Shown one piece after another: positions 1 to 7,807 of a stretch of DNA of 64,000 nucleotides (position 1 is the stretch's first letter; every line of letters begins with the position of its first letter). The stretch lies in contig JAUXXQ010000101.1 of the NCBI GenBank assembly GCA_030684815.1, positions 1-64,000 of the forward strand, given 5' to 3'. A program made the translations under genes and the position numbers. Under the pieces are notes generated by a model, which was not told the origin of the DNA, did no database searches, and saw only the letters and a list, made by a program, of their open reading frames with translations. Origin of the DNA: Methylobacter sp. GTDB lineage: Bacteria > Pseudomonadota > Gammaproteobacteria > Methylococcales > Methylomonadaceae.

Positions 1-2
1 CT

Positions 3-131
3 GAGCTTATCAGTAACTGTTACGAGCTCCAGCGTGAGTTATTTAATACTGTGGTAGCAAATTCTATCGCGACACTCATGCCTGAAATAAAAAATCTCAA
101 TCCACAATTTAGGCATTCCGTCAATGCGTAA
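3..131 (+). CDS. C-terminal end of an unidentified protein (partial)
   Basis: An open frame enters from the left edge and encodes 42 residues before a TAA stop. The residues are polar and look like a helical tail (ELQRELFNTVV then LMPEIKNL). I do not recognise the family and the rest of the gene lies outside the window. It points the same way as the arsenic operon, but about 40 bp and a promoter candidate separate them, so it need not belong to that operon. Confidence 0.4.
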   Translation, partial: ELISNCYELQRELFNTVVANSIATLMPEIKNLNPQFRHSVNA

Positions 132-171
132 GTCCTATAGTATACGAATCACCTGATCCACAAAATTATTA

Positions 172-217
172 TTGAGTTATTCAGTCTTTAAATATATGCT
201 TATGCGTATATCAATAA
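172..217 (+). promoter_or_regulatory. ars promoter with overlapping ArsR operator
   Basis: A TTGAGT box at 172 and a TATGCT box at 195 are 17 bp apart, which fits a sigma-70 promoter. An imperfect dyad ATATATGC-TTAT-GCGTATAT (191-210) covers the -10 box, the usual place for an ArsR operator. The 17-mer CTTATGCGTATATCAAT at 199-215 recurs with two changes before arsI. An upstream TTG start for arsR would fall in the -35 box, which argues for ATG 232. Boundaries are inferred by eye. Confidence 0.5.
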
Positions 218-231
218 TCGAGTTAAGCCTC

Positions 232-570
232 ATGTCGCCCGTCCTGTTGTTTAAATGCTTGTCCGATGACACGCGCTTGCGTTGCGTCACTTTATTGCAG
301 AAACAGGGCAAGCTCTGTGTCTGCGAATTAACGGCGGCATTGGAGTTGTCCCAACCCAAAATTTCCCGGCATTTAGCTTCACTGCGTCAATGCGGCTTGC
401 TCTTAGATAGCCGCGAAGGCCAGTGGGTCTATTACCGCATCAACCCTAACTTGCCTGACTGGGCTTTTCCCCTGCTCGATAATGCCCTGATGGCAGTTGA
501 ACATAGCACTGTTTTTCATCAGGACTTGGAACGCTTGCAGAACATGGAATGCCGGCCTGAAATGGCTTAG
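232..570 (+). CDS. arsR: ArsR-family arsenic-responsive repressor
   Basis: A 112-residue winged-helix repressor of the SmtB/ArsR family that leaves its operator when trivalent arsenic binds. The N-terminal helices are followed by KLCVCEL, the As(III) site of the E. coli ArsR type (Cys29 and Cys31; the usual third Cys position is Thr). The recognition helix is LSQPKISRHLASLR and the wing region is REGQWVYYRI. The frame stays open upstream to a TTG at 172, but that codon lies inside the likely promoter, so ATG 232 is preferred. It is the first gene of a six-gene arsenic operon and probably represses it through the sites at about 191-217 and 602-618. Confidence 0.9.
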   Translation: MSPVLLFKCLSDDTRLRCVTLLQKQGKLCVCELTAALELSQPKISRHLASLRQCGLLLDSREGQWVYYRINPNLPDWAFPLLDNALMAVEHSTVFHQDLERLQNMECRPEMA

Positions 571-601
571 CTGTTGCTGATTTTTAAAACCAATATATTC
601 A

Positions 602-618
602 CTTATCCGCATATCAAT
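602..618 (+). promoter_or_regulatory. Second candidate ArsR operator, before arsI
   Basis: The 17-mer CTTATCCGCATATCAAT matches the sequence over the arsR -10 region at 15 of 17 positions. It ends 14 bp before the arsI ATG, so bound ArsR could block a second promoter, or passage of polymerase, between arsR and arsI. The match is visible in the sequence; binding is inferred. Confidence 0.4.
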
Positions 619-632
619 TTATAGGTACAAAA

Positions 633-1085
633 ATGAAAAGATTACACATACATCTGGCCGTAGAAAACCTCGAACAGAACATTCGTTTTTACAGCACGCT
701 GTTCGGCTGCGAACCGACTGTGCAGCATGACGATTATGCAAAATGGATGCTCGACGATCCCCGCGTCAATTTTGCCATTTCCAACCGTAGCGCTCAGCTT
801 GGCCTTGACCATCTGGGTATTCAGGCTGAGGACGAGCAGGAATTACAAGCCATTAAACAGCAATTGGATGCGACACAAGCGCCGATTGAAGCGCAGGAAG
901 GCGCGGCTTGCTGCTATATGCGTTCCGATAAATACTGGATTACCGATCCGCAGGGGATTGCCTGGGAGTCGTTTCATTCGCTGGCTGAGGTTCCTACCTT
1001 TAACGATAAAAAAGCGCCATCCGACGGTGAAAATCCGTTCGCTTGCCGTCCAGCCGGAGATTCTGGTTCAGCGTGTTGCGGATAA
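633..1085 (+). CDS. arsI: ArsI-type C-As lyase (VOC family dioxygenase)
   Basis: This 150-residue vicinal-oxygen-chelate protein matches the ArsI/CadI branch. ArsI is an Fe(II)-dependent dioxygenase that cleaves the carbon-arsenic bond of trivalent methyl- and aryl-arsenicals. The likely metal ligands are visible: His5, His60 (GLDHLGIQ) and Glu112 (in DPQGIAWE). The adjacent Cys93-Cys94 pair in AACCYMRSDK corresponds to the substrate-binding thiols of ArsI. The C-terminus carries further cysteines (ACR, SACCG). An AGG about 7 nt upstream serves as ribosome site. Its place between arsR and the permease supports an organoarsenical role; CadI, an uncharacterised cadmium-induced relative, is the alternative label. 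Confidence 0.82.
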   Translation: MKRLHIHLAVENLEQNIRFYSTLFGCEPTVQHDDYAKWMLDDPRVNFAISNRSAQLGLDHLGIQAEDEQELQAIKQQLDATQAPIEAQEGAACCYMRSDKYWITDPQGIAWESFHSLAEVPTFNDKKAPSDGENPFACRPAGDSGSACCG

Positions 1086-1124
1086 ATAACATGCCAACAC
1101 TGCGCAGTAAAGGAGGGTAAAAAC

Positions 1125-2453
1125 ATGAATACATTCTGGAAAACCGAATGGAAATCGCTCAGTCTGATAACAGCGGTGTTTATCATCTGCTTTTATCTGC
1201 CGGTGGAATATTTACAGCAGTCGCAACGGCTAATCGATTCATTCTGGGAAGCCCTCTATCTAGTGCGCTGGTATGCGCAGGAACATGTACTGCTCTGCCT
1301 GATACCGGCTTTCATTATCGCGGGCGCCATTTCGGTTTTCATCAGTCAGGGCGCGGTGATGAAATATCTTGGCGTCAATGCCAATAAAGTGATGGCTTAC
1401 GGCGTTGCGTCGGTGTCCGGCACTTTGCTTGCGGTGTGTTCGTGTACGGTGCTGCCGTTATTTGCAGGCATTTATAAACGCGGCGCGGGCTTGGGGCCGG
1501 CCATTGCTTTTCTGTATTCGGGGCCTGCAATCAATGTGCTGGCGATTGTCATGACGGCTAAAGTGTTGGGGCCGGAGTTGGGTATCGGCCGTGCTGTCGG
1601 CGCAATTTTATTCAGCGTGGTGATTGGTCTATTGATGAGCCTGATTTTCCGCAAAGAAGAACAGGCGAAAGCGGCCATCTCAGCGAATCTGATCATGCCT
1701 GATGAAGATGAAAACCGGCCGCTTTGGCAAAATGCCTTGTTTTTCTTTGTCATGGTCGCGATTTTGGTTTTCGCCAACTGGGGCAAACCGATTGAGTCGA
1801 GCGGAGTTTGGTACGGCCTTTATGCCGGAAAATGGTGGATAACCGCTTTCTTCGGGCTTATTTTCGCGGGGCTGCTGGTACTCTGGTTTAACTTGAAAGC
1901 CGTTCTGGTTGCGCTGGTCGCCAGCATTGTTGCTGTAGTGGCGTTTGTCTTTCCTGAGCAACCCTTAGCGGCGTTTACCGTCGCCGTAATCGGTTTTACG
2001 CTGCTGACATCGGCAGCGCAGAACGAAGCGGGCGATTGGTTTTCGGCGAGTTGGGAGTTCGCCAAACTGATTCTGCCGTTATTGCTGATGGGTGTGGTCA
2101 TAGCAGGTTTCCTGCTCGGTCGCTCCGGTCACGAAGCGTTGATTCCTGCCGAATGGATAACAAAAATGGTCGGCGGCAATTCCTTTTTTGCTAATTTCTT
2201 CGCCTCGTTTGCCGGTGCCTTCATGTATTTTGCCACCCTGACGGAAGTCCCCATTCTGCAAGGCTTAATGGGGAACGGTATGGGCAAAGGCCCTGCTTTG
2301 GCTTTGTTGCTGGCAGGCCCCGCGCTGTCCCTACCCAATTTATTGGTGATACGGACGATTTTAGGTAATGCCAAAACCGTCGTATTTTTACTGCTGGTGA
2401 TCGTGATGGCTACGTTCACCGGCATGATTTTTGGCTCAATTGTAGGAAATTAA
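1125..2453 (+). CDS. arsP: ArsP/YraQ-type permease (COG0701, former DUF318)
   Basis: A polytopic inner-membrane protein of 442 residues with about ten hydrophobic segments in two halves. The first half carries AVCSCTVLPLFAGIYKRG (Cys105 and Cys107) followed by SGPAINVL; the second carries the related EVPILQGLMGNGMGKGPALA and AGPALSLPN. This is the COG0701 permease pattern, which includes ArsP, the exporter of trivalent methylarsenicals. Classical ArsP is nearer 315 residues, so this longer form has an extra middle part and its substrate is less certain. An ideal AAGGAGG precedes the start, suggesting strong translation. Its neighbours ArsI and a CXXC protein point to arsenic; some relatives are assigned Cu/Zn efflux. 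Confidence 0.72.
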   Translation: MNTFWKTEWKSLSLITAVFIICFYLPVEYLQQSQRLIDSFWEALYLVRWYAQEHVLLCLIPAFIIAGAISVFISQGAVMKYLGVNANKVMAYGVASVSGTLLAVCSCTVLPLFAGIYKRGAGLGPAIAFLYSGPAINVLAIVMTAKVLGPELGIGRAVGAILFSVVIGLLMSLIFRKEEQAKAAISANLIMPDEDENRPLWQNALFFFVMVAILVFANWGKPIESSGVWYGLYAGKWWITAFFGLIFAGLLVLWFNLKAVLVALVASIVAVVAFVFPEQPLAAFTVAVIGFTLLTSAAQNEAGDWFSASWEFAKLILPLLLMGVVIAGFLLGRSGHEALIPAEWITKMVGGNSFFANFFASFAGAFMYFATLTEVPILQGLMGNGMGKGPALALLLAGPALSLPNLLVIRTILGNAKTVVFLLLVIVMATFTGMIFGSIVGN

Positions 2454-2454
2454 A

Positions 2455-2697
2455 ATGAAAAAATTACAGATATTAGGCACGGGTTGTAAAAAATGCGTGT
2501 TGTTAGCGGAAAACGCCGAAGCGGCTGCCAAAGAGCTGGGCATAGACTACGAAATCGAGAAGATTACCGATATTGGCCAAATAACCGACATGGGCGTGAT
2601 GATGACGCCTGCGCTTGCCATTAACGATACTGTCGTGCTATCGGGTAAAACGTCGTCGCAGGAAGAAATCAAAACGATACTAAAAAACCTTCAATAA
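2455..2697 (+). CDS. Small CXXC redox protein (TM0996/MTH895 thioredoxin-like)
   Basis: An 80-residue mini-thioredoxin with GTGCKKC near the N-terminus (Cys11, Cys14) and the cis-proline segment MMTPALAIN. It fits the family called redox-active disulfide protein 2. It begins one base after the permease stop, so the two are probably translationally coupled. This pairing with ArsP-type permeases recurs in arsenic operons, and the protein may shuttle electrons or bind As(III) for the permease or for ArsC. The exact role is inferred from position. Confidence 0.8.
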   Translation: MKKLQILGTGCKKCVLLAENAEAAAKELGIDYEIEKITDIGQITDMGVMMTPALAINDTVVLSGKTSSQEEIKTILKNLQ

Positions 2698-2710
2698 TAA
2701 GGAACTCGTG

Positions 2711-3190
2711 ATGTTAAATGTATTTGTAATTTGTACCGGCAACTCCTGCCGCAGCGTGATGGGCGAGGCCTTATTCAACCATCTCGGTCAAGGCCGTATC
2801 CAGGCTTTTTCGGCCGGCAGCCACCCGATTGGCCGAATCAACCAGGGCGCATTAGCCACTTTAAAACGCCACGGTTTGCCAACCGAAGGCTATCAAAGCC
2901 AGTCCTGGGATGACTTTGAACACCAGCCGATGGATATTGTCATTACTGTCTGCGACAACGCCGCCGGTGAAACCTGCCCGGTTTATTTGAGCAAGGCGGT
3001 TCGGGCGCATTGGGGCGTATCCGATCCGGGGCATGTTGAAGGCAGCGAGGAAGAAAAAATCGCCGCGTTTGAAGAGACTTTTCGTATCCTAACCTTGCGG
3101 GTTAACAAAATGTTGGCGCTGCCTTTGGAAACGATGCCGCCCGACGCATTGACTGCCGAACTTAACACCATTGGCCAATTGACGGCTTAA
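2711..3190 (+). CDS. arsC: Arsenate reductase, LMW-phosphatase type (thioredoxin-coupled)
   Basis: This 159-residue enzyme reduces As(V) to As(III) in the cytoplasm for export by Acr3. The P-loop CX5R is CTGNSCR (Cys8 to Arg14). Cys81 and Cys89 in VCDNAAGETCP match the second and third cysteines of the triple-cysteine relay known from Staphylococcus ArsC. The conserved DPGH segment follows. ATG 2711 is chosen over GTG 2708 because AGGA at 2700 is then 7 nt away. The small CXXC protein upstream may serve as reductant, though cellular thioredoxin is the known partner of this class. Confidence 0.88.
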   Translation: MLNVFVICTGNSCRSVMGEALFNHLGQGRIQAFSAGSHPIGRINQGALATLKRHGLPTEGYQSQSWDDFEHQPMDIVITVCDNAAGETCPVYLSKAVRAHWGVSDPGHVEGSEEEKIAAFEETFRILTLRVNKMLALPLETMPPDALTAELNTIGQLTA

Positions 3191-3205
3191 AATCCGGAGG
3201 ACAGC

Positions 3206-4381
3206 ATGACTGAACATAAACATGACATGGGTTATTTTGAGCGTTATCTGACGCTGTGGGTGGGCTTGTGTATCGTTATCGGCATTCTGCTCGGCGTCTA
3301 TGCGCCGCAATTTGCCAGGACGCTCGACGGCATGAGCATCGATGTCAACGGCGCGCCGGTGGTGTCGATTCCGATTGCGGTCTGTTTGTTTTTCATGATG
3401 TACCCGATCATGGTGAAGATTGATTTTGCCGAAGTGGTCAAGGCCGGTAAAAGCATCAAGCCGGTGACGCTGACCTTGATTGTCAATTGGGCGGTCAAGC
3501 CTTTCACCATGTACGGCATCGCTTATCTTTTTTTAGGCGTGCTGTTTCAGCAATTGATCGGCGCTGATGCGGTTGATTTGGTCAAGATGCCGTTCGGTCT
3601 GGATTTGCCGCTCGGCAGCGATTACGGTTCCGGCACGGTAGTCATGCACGAAGGCGTCAAAATGCTGGAAGTGCCGTTATGGCGCAGCTATCTGGCCGGT
3701 TGCATCCTGTTGGGCGTGGCGCCTTGTACCGCAATGGTGCTGGTCTGGGGCTATCTGGCCAAAGGCAATGCCGGACATACTTTGGTCATGGTCGCGATCA
3801 ATTCACTGGCAATGTTGTTTTTATATGGCCTGATCGGCGGCTTTTTGCTCGGCGTCGGGCAGTTGCCTGTGCCCTGGGAAGCCTTGTTATTATCCATTGG
3901 CATCTATGTCGCGTTGCCGTTATTTGCAGGCTATTATTCCAGGAAATGGATCGTCGCCCATAAAGGCCTGCTTTGGTTTGAACAAAAATTTTTGCACCTG
4001 CTGACCCCAATTACGATTATTGCGTTATTGCTGACTTTGGTGCTGTTATTTTCCTTCAAGGGCGACGTGATTACCGCCAATCCGTTGACCATTGTATGGA
4101 TTGCGATACCGCTGGCGATACAGACGGTATTGATTTTTGCTATCACCTATGTGGCTGCCAAATTTTGGGGCTTTTCCTATGAAAACGCCGCGCCGTCGGC
4201 ATTGATCGGCGCGTCCAATCATTTTGAAGTTGCCATTGCCACCGCTGTGATGCTGTTCGGCTTGTCATCCGGTGCGGCTTTGGCGACTGTGGTTGGCGTA
4301 TTGATTGAAGTACCTTTAATGCTGGCGCTGGTGGGCTTTTGCAAGCGCACCAAAGGTTGGTTTGCTACCGGTTCCCGGTAG
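3206..4381 (+). CDS. acr3: Arsenite efflux permease, Acr3 family
   Basis: A 391-residue membrane carrier with about ten transmembrane segments that extrudes arsenite. The family signature [19 protein letters not shown] includes Cys174, the essential cysteine of Acr3 proteins. A GGAGG lies just upstream of the ATG, 15 nt after the arsC stop. Between the fourth and fifth membrane segments sits a soluble insertion of about 35 residues (ending [10 protein letters not shown]), as in longer Acr3 members. It is the last gene of the operon and takes the product of ArsC. Confidence 0.9.
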   Translation: MTEHKHDMGYFERYLTLWVGLCIVIGILLGVYAPQFARTLDGMSIDVNGAPVVSIPIAVCLFFMMYPIMVKIDFAEVVKAGKSIKPVTLTLIVNWAVKPFTMYGIAYLFLGVLFQQLIGADAVDLVKMPFGLDLPLGSDYGSGTVVMHEGVKMLEVPLWRSYLAGCILLGVAPCTAMVLVWGYLAKGNAGHTLVMVAINSLAMLFLYGLIGGFLLGVGQLPVPWEALLLSIGIYVALPLFAGYYSRKWIVAHKGLLWFEQKFLHLLTPITIIALLLTLVLLFSFKGDVITANPLTIVWIAIPLAIQTVLIFAITYVAAKFWGFSYENAAPSALIGASNHFEVAIATAVMLFGLSSGAALATVVGVLIEVPLMLALVGFCKRTKGWFATGSR

Positions 4382-4589
4382 GTGGTTTGCTGAAAAATAT
4401 AGCGAAAAAAGGGCACAATAAATGGGGGTATCTTTGGCCGCCCCAGCAATATGTTTGTGTGAGCATACGGCGCTGGATAGGGAGGTAGTGCGGTATTGAT
4501 CATGGAAAATATGGCCTATTACCAGTCGGCGGATTATATTTGGTCGCACCGCTTGAGCCGGTATCAGTAGCTGTATTTGTTCCGGCTTT

Positions 4590-4753
4590 CCCGTTCCCAC
4601 GTGTTATCTGTGGGGGCTACCAACTTAAGCCGGGACAGTTTTAAATGGGTGGCCGGGAACGCCAAGCCCCAGCTTGGCGCGAACACTCGCCAAGCTGGGG
4701 CTTGGCGTTCCCAGTTTGTCCCGGCTTAAGTTGGTAGCCTCTGTGGGAACGGG
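4590..4753. repeat. Triple nested palindromic repeat
   Basis: Three concentric perfect inverted repeats are visible. The outer pair is an 11-bp CCCGTTCCCAC (4590) with its complement at 4743. The middle pair is 23 bp (4615-4637 with 4717-4739) and begins GGCTACCAACTTAAGCCGGG. The inner pair is 25 bp (4655-4679 with 4688-4712), built on GCCAAGCCCCAGCTTGGCG. The middle arm recurs in diverged form at 7606 around a different core. It lies between the convergent acr3 and patZ genes and could also act as a terminator. I see no gene in the remaining 4382-4589. Confidence 0.75.
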
Positions 4754-4777
4754 GTAACTGCCAGGGAATACGCGATA

Positions 4778-7459
4778 TTATTGCCGCAAATCCTTAACAA
4801 CGCGTACCACTTCCTGGTCACCGGCGATGGTTTCGATGCTGAAACCGAGTTTGGTCACCAGCGACAACATCGGTTTGTTCACGGCCAAGACTTCGCCTTC
4901 AAAAAATAGCATGCCTTTAGCTTTGGCTGTTTGCAGCAAGGTTTTCATCAACCGGGTGCCGATGCCCAGGTGCTGGCAGTCGTCGGCAACGACCAACGCA
5001 AATTCTACCGAATGGCCGTCCGGGTTGACCATGTAACGGCCTACGCCCAATTCATTGGGCATGTTTTTGTCATCGGTGACTGCAACAAAAGCCATTTCAC
5101 GGTCATAATCGATTTGGGTAAAACGCACCACCATTTCCGGCGTCAGTTCCTGCAATGACTGCATAAAACGGAAGTATTTAGTGCGTTCGGATAAGCGCAG
5201 CACAAAATCTTTTTCCATGCTCGCATCTTCCGGGCGAATCGGCCTGATGGTGACGCTGCTGCCGTTGGCTAATTGGTAATGTTGGGTCAATTCATGCGGG
5301 TAAGGATGAATCGCCATGTGCGAATAAGGCGAAAGCTGATGCGATGTTTCCGCTTTAATGCGCGCATCAACCGCCATCACGCCGTGTTCGTCGACGATCA
5401 GCGGGTTAATGTCCAGTTCCAGAATTTCCGGCAGCTCGCTGACCATGGTCGAGATGTTCAGCAACACATTGACCAAGGCCTTTTTGTTGGCGGGCGGCAA
5501 TTGGCGGAAGGCATCCAGGTATTTGGCGGCCTTGGTTTTGGTGATCATTTGCTCAACCATATAGGCATTCAGCGGCGGCAGCGCGACCGCGCTGTCTTGC
5601 AAAATTTCCACCATAGTGCCGCCAAGACCGACGCTGATGGCCGGGCCGAATACCGGATCCCGGACTACACCGACCATCAGCTCGCGGCCGCTAGGAGACT
5701 TGAACATGGCTTCAACTGTCATGCCGACTTCGGTGATTTCGGGGTGTTTTTGTTTGATCGCAGCTTCCATTTCCATGAAATTGCGCGAAATTTCCTGCAC
5801 GCTGTTGATGTTAAGGCGCACGCCGCCAATATCCGATTTATGGCTGAATTCGGCCATGTTGACTTTTAATACTACCGGGAAACGCAAGGTTTCGGCGGCA
5901 ATCATCGCGTCTTTGGCGTTAGAAACCTTAATGGTCTGGTTGACCGGAATATGGAATGCGGCCAGGATGGCTTTAGATTCCTGTGCAGTTAACACCTGGC
6001 GGCCTTCCGACAATACCCGCTCAATAATCAAACGCGCACCGGCAACATCCGGGGCCGCCAATTCATCGGTAGGTGAGGGGATTTGTTTCAACAGGATTTG
6101 GTTTTGGTTGTAGCTGGCCAAGAATGCAAACGCATCGACAGCGATTTCCGGGGTGCTGAAATGCGCCACTTTGCTGTTGTCGAACAGATCGCGACCTTGC
6201 TGGACACGGGAGCCGCCAGTCCATGAGGCCAGCACCGGTTTTTTGCTGGTTTTGGCCGCCTCAATGACGCATTCAGCCACTTGGGTTGGATTGGTCATCG
6301 CCTGCGGGGTCAAAATCACCAATATGCCGTCGATGTTTTTGTCTTTAAGGCAGACTTCCAGCGCTTTTTGGTAACGTTCGGCAGTCGCATCGCCGAGGAT
6401 ATCGACCGGGTTGGCATGGGACCAATGCACCGGCAACGCTTCATCCAGCGCAGCGATGCTGGCCGGGCTGAGTTCCGCCATTTGTATGCCGACATCTTCG
6501 GCGCGGTCGGTGCTCATCACGCCGGGGCCGCCGGCATTGGTGATAATGGCCAGCCGGTCTTTTTTGACCACATAATTGTTGGCCAAGACACGGGCTGCGG
6601 AAAACAGTTCATTGATGCTGTAGGCCCTGACTACACCGGCTCTTGCAATTGCTGCATCGAACACATTATCGCCGCCGACCATGGCGCCGGTGTGCGACAT
6701 TGCTGCTTTGCAACCGGCTTCATGGCGGCCTGATTTAATTAAAATAACCGGCTTTAACCGCGCCGCCGCTTTGAGTCCGCTCAAAAAACGGCGGGCGTCG
6801 CGGATGCCTTCGACATACATCAAAATACCGGTGGTTTTACTGTCGGTCGCCAGATAATCCAGCACTTCGCCGAAATCAATATCGGCCGCGCCGCCCATCG
6901 ACACCACGGTTGAAAAGCCGATGCCTTGCGATTTGGCCCAGTCCAGGATCGCCGTACATACCGCGCCGGATTGCGATAACAGCGCCAGATTGCCGTCTTG
7001 GATAGTGCCGTCGCCGAAAGTCGCGTTCAGTTGTGCGCTAGGACGCGCAACGCCCAGACAGTTCGGGCCGATGATGCGGATGCTGTAACGGTGGGCAATG
7101 TCCAGGACTTCCTGTTGTAGCCGTTTGCCTTCCGCGCCCAGTTCGCCGAAACCGGCGCTGATAATGATGACCGAGGTGACGCCTTTTTCGCCGCACTGGC
7201 GCATGACGCTGGGGACGCTGGGCGCAGGTGTCGCAATCACCACCAGCTCAAGTTCTTCAGGGACGGCATTGATATCGGGATAGGCTTTTAGGCCTAATAA
7301 AGTGTCGCGTTTGTTGTTGACCGGATACAGGCCGCCCTGAAAACCGGCTTCCTGCATGTTTAGCAGCAGTCGGTAGCCCACGCTTTCTTCGCGTTCGGAG
7401 GCACCGACGATAGCGACAGATTTGGGGGTGAAAAAACGGTTCAGATAATGAGGGCCCAT
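4778..7459 (-). CDS. patZ: PatZ/Pat-type protein lysine acetyltransferase (acyl-CoA synthetase-like plus GNAT)
   Basis: An 893-residue fusion. Residues 1-130 form a CoA-binding fold (FTPKSVAIVGASEREESVGY), followed by two succinyl-CoA-ligase-like domains with the SHTGAMVGGD motif. An ATP-grasp domain covers roughly 460-680, and a GNAT acetyltransferase covers the last 150 residues (acetyl-CoA loop around DCQHLGIGTRLM). Proteins of this build acetylate lysines, classically acetyl-CoA synthetase, and so tune acetate metabolism. The frame runs 33 codons further upstream, but the ATG at 7459 has GGAG about 7 nt before it and begins MGPHYLNRFF, as family members do. It appears monocistronic. Acetate-CoA ligase (ADP-forming) activity is possible but less likely given the GNAT tail. 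Confidence 0.85.
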   Translation of the reverse strand: MGPHYLNRFFTPKSVAIVGASEREESVGYRLLLNMQEAGFQGGLYPVNNKRDTLLGLKAYPDINAVPEELELVVIATPAPSVPSVMRQCGEKGVTSVIIISAGFGELGAEGKRLQQEVLDIAHRYSIRIIGPNCLGVARPSAQLNATFGDGTIQDGNLALLSQSGAVCTAILDWAKSQGIGFSTVVSMGGAADIDFGEVLDYLATDSKTTGILMYVEGIRDARRFLSGLKAAARLKPVILIKSGRHEAGCKAAMSHTGAMVGGDNVFDAAIARAGVVRAYSINELFSAARVLANNYVVKKDRLAIITNAGGPGVMSTDRAEDVGIQMAELSPASIAALDEALPVHWSHANPVDILGDATAERYQKALEVCLKDKNIDGILVILTPQAMTNPTQVAECVIEAAKTSKKPVLASWTGGSRVQQGRDLFDNSKVAHFSTPEIAVDAFAFLASYNQNQILLKQIPSPTDELAAPDVAGARLIIERVLSEGRQVLTAQESKAILAAFHIPVNQTIKVSNAKDAMIAAETLRFPVVLKVNMAEFSHKSDIGGVRLNINSVQEISRNFMEMEAAIKQKHPEITEVGMTVEAMFKSPSGRELMVGVVRDPVFGPAISVGLGGTMVEILQDSAVALPPLNAYMVEQMITKTKAAKYLDAFRQLPPANKKALVNVLLNISTMVSELPEILELDINPLIVDEHGVMAVDARIKAETSHQLSPYSHMAIHPYPHELTQHYQLANGSSVTIRPIRPEDASMEKDFVLRLSERTKYFRFMQSLQELTPEMVVRFTQIDYDREMAFVAVTDDKNMPNELGVGRYMVNPDGHSVEFALVVADDCQHLGIGTRLMKTLLQTAKAKGMLFFEGEVLAVNKPMLSLVTKLGFSIETIAGDQEVVRVVKDLRQ

Positions 7460-7605
7460 TGATGCTCCAGAGATGTTAAGGGATATGAAATGCGTTTGGT
7501 GATGCAAAATTCTAGCATTGTTAGCCTGTTTGTCGGGTGAAATTTTAGTGACAGGCATGGATGAATTAGGTTTTGAAACTGTAATTTCTCATGTCCGACA
7601 CGGGG

Positions 7606-7696
7606 GGCTATCAACTTAACACGGGACAGACCTTCCAGGTTTTAAAAACCTGGAAGGTCTACTTCGGCATACTTGTCCCGCTTTAAATGAGAAGCC
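7606..7696. repeat. Nested palindromic repeat, same outer family as 4590-4753
   Basis: Outer arms 7606-7628 and 7674-7696 match the middle arms of the 4590 element (GGCT..CAACTTAA..CGGGACA) with several changes. The loop contains a different perfect hairpin, AGACCTTCCAGGTTTT and its complement (7628-7660). That inner hairpin also occurs alone at 13106-13138 and, altered, at 20475-20507. The element lies upstream of patZ, in the gap to the GH17-like gene. Confidence 0.75.
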
Positions 7697-7770
7697 TCCG
7701 ACGGGGGCATTAGGGATGCTTAAATTGAAATGGGGTCGGATTCAACACGGAATGAGAAGTTATCTATTTT

Positions 7771-7799
7771 TAGTATGTTCTTTTTAGGAAATCACCTAA
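7771..7799. repeat. Right end of the TTAGGTGATTTCC repeat family
   Basis: The stretch ends TTTTTAGGAAATCACCTAA, matching the right terminal inverted repeat of fuller copies at 29135-29277 and 41696-41832. No left half is seen next to it. It abuts the 3' end of the GH17-like gene, and a left-half copy lies beyond that gene's 5' end at 8869. Confidence 0.55.
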
Positions 7800-7807
7800 G
7801 CAGTTAC

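Noticed and set aside
172-231. Upstream TTG start for arsR, adding 20 residues
   Set aside because: It overlaps the likely -35 box and operator, and the added residues do not resemble ArsR N-termini.
4502-4570. 22-codon frame starting MENMAYYQSAD in the acr3-patZ gap
   Set aside because: Too short, no ribosome site and no sign of conservation.
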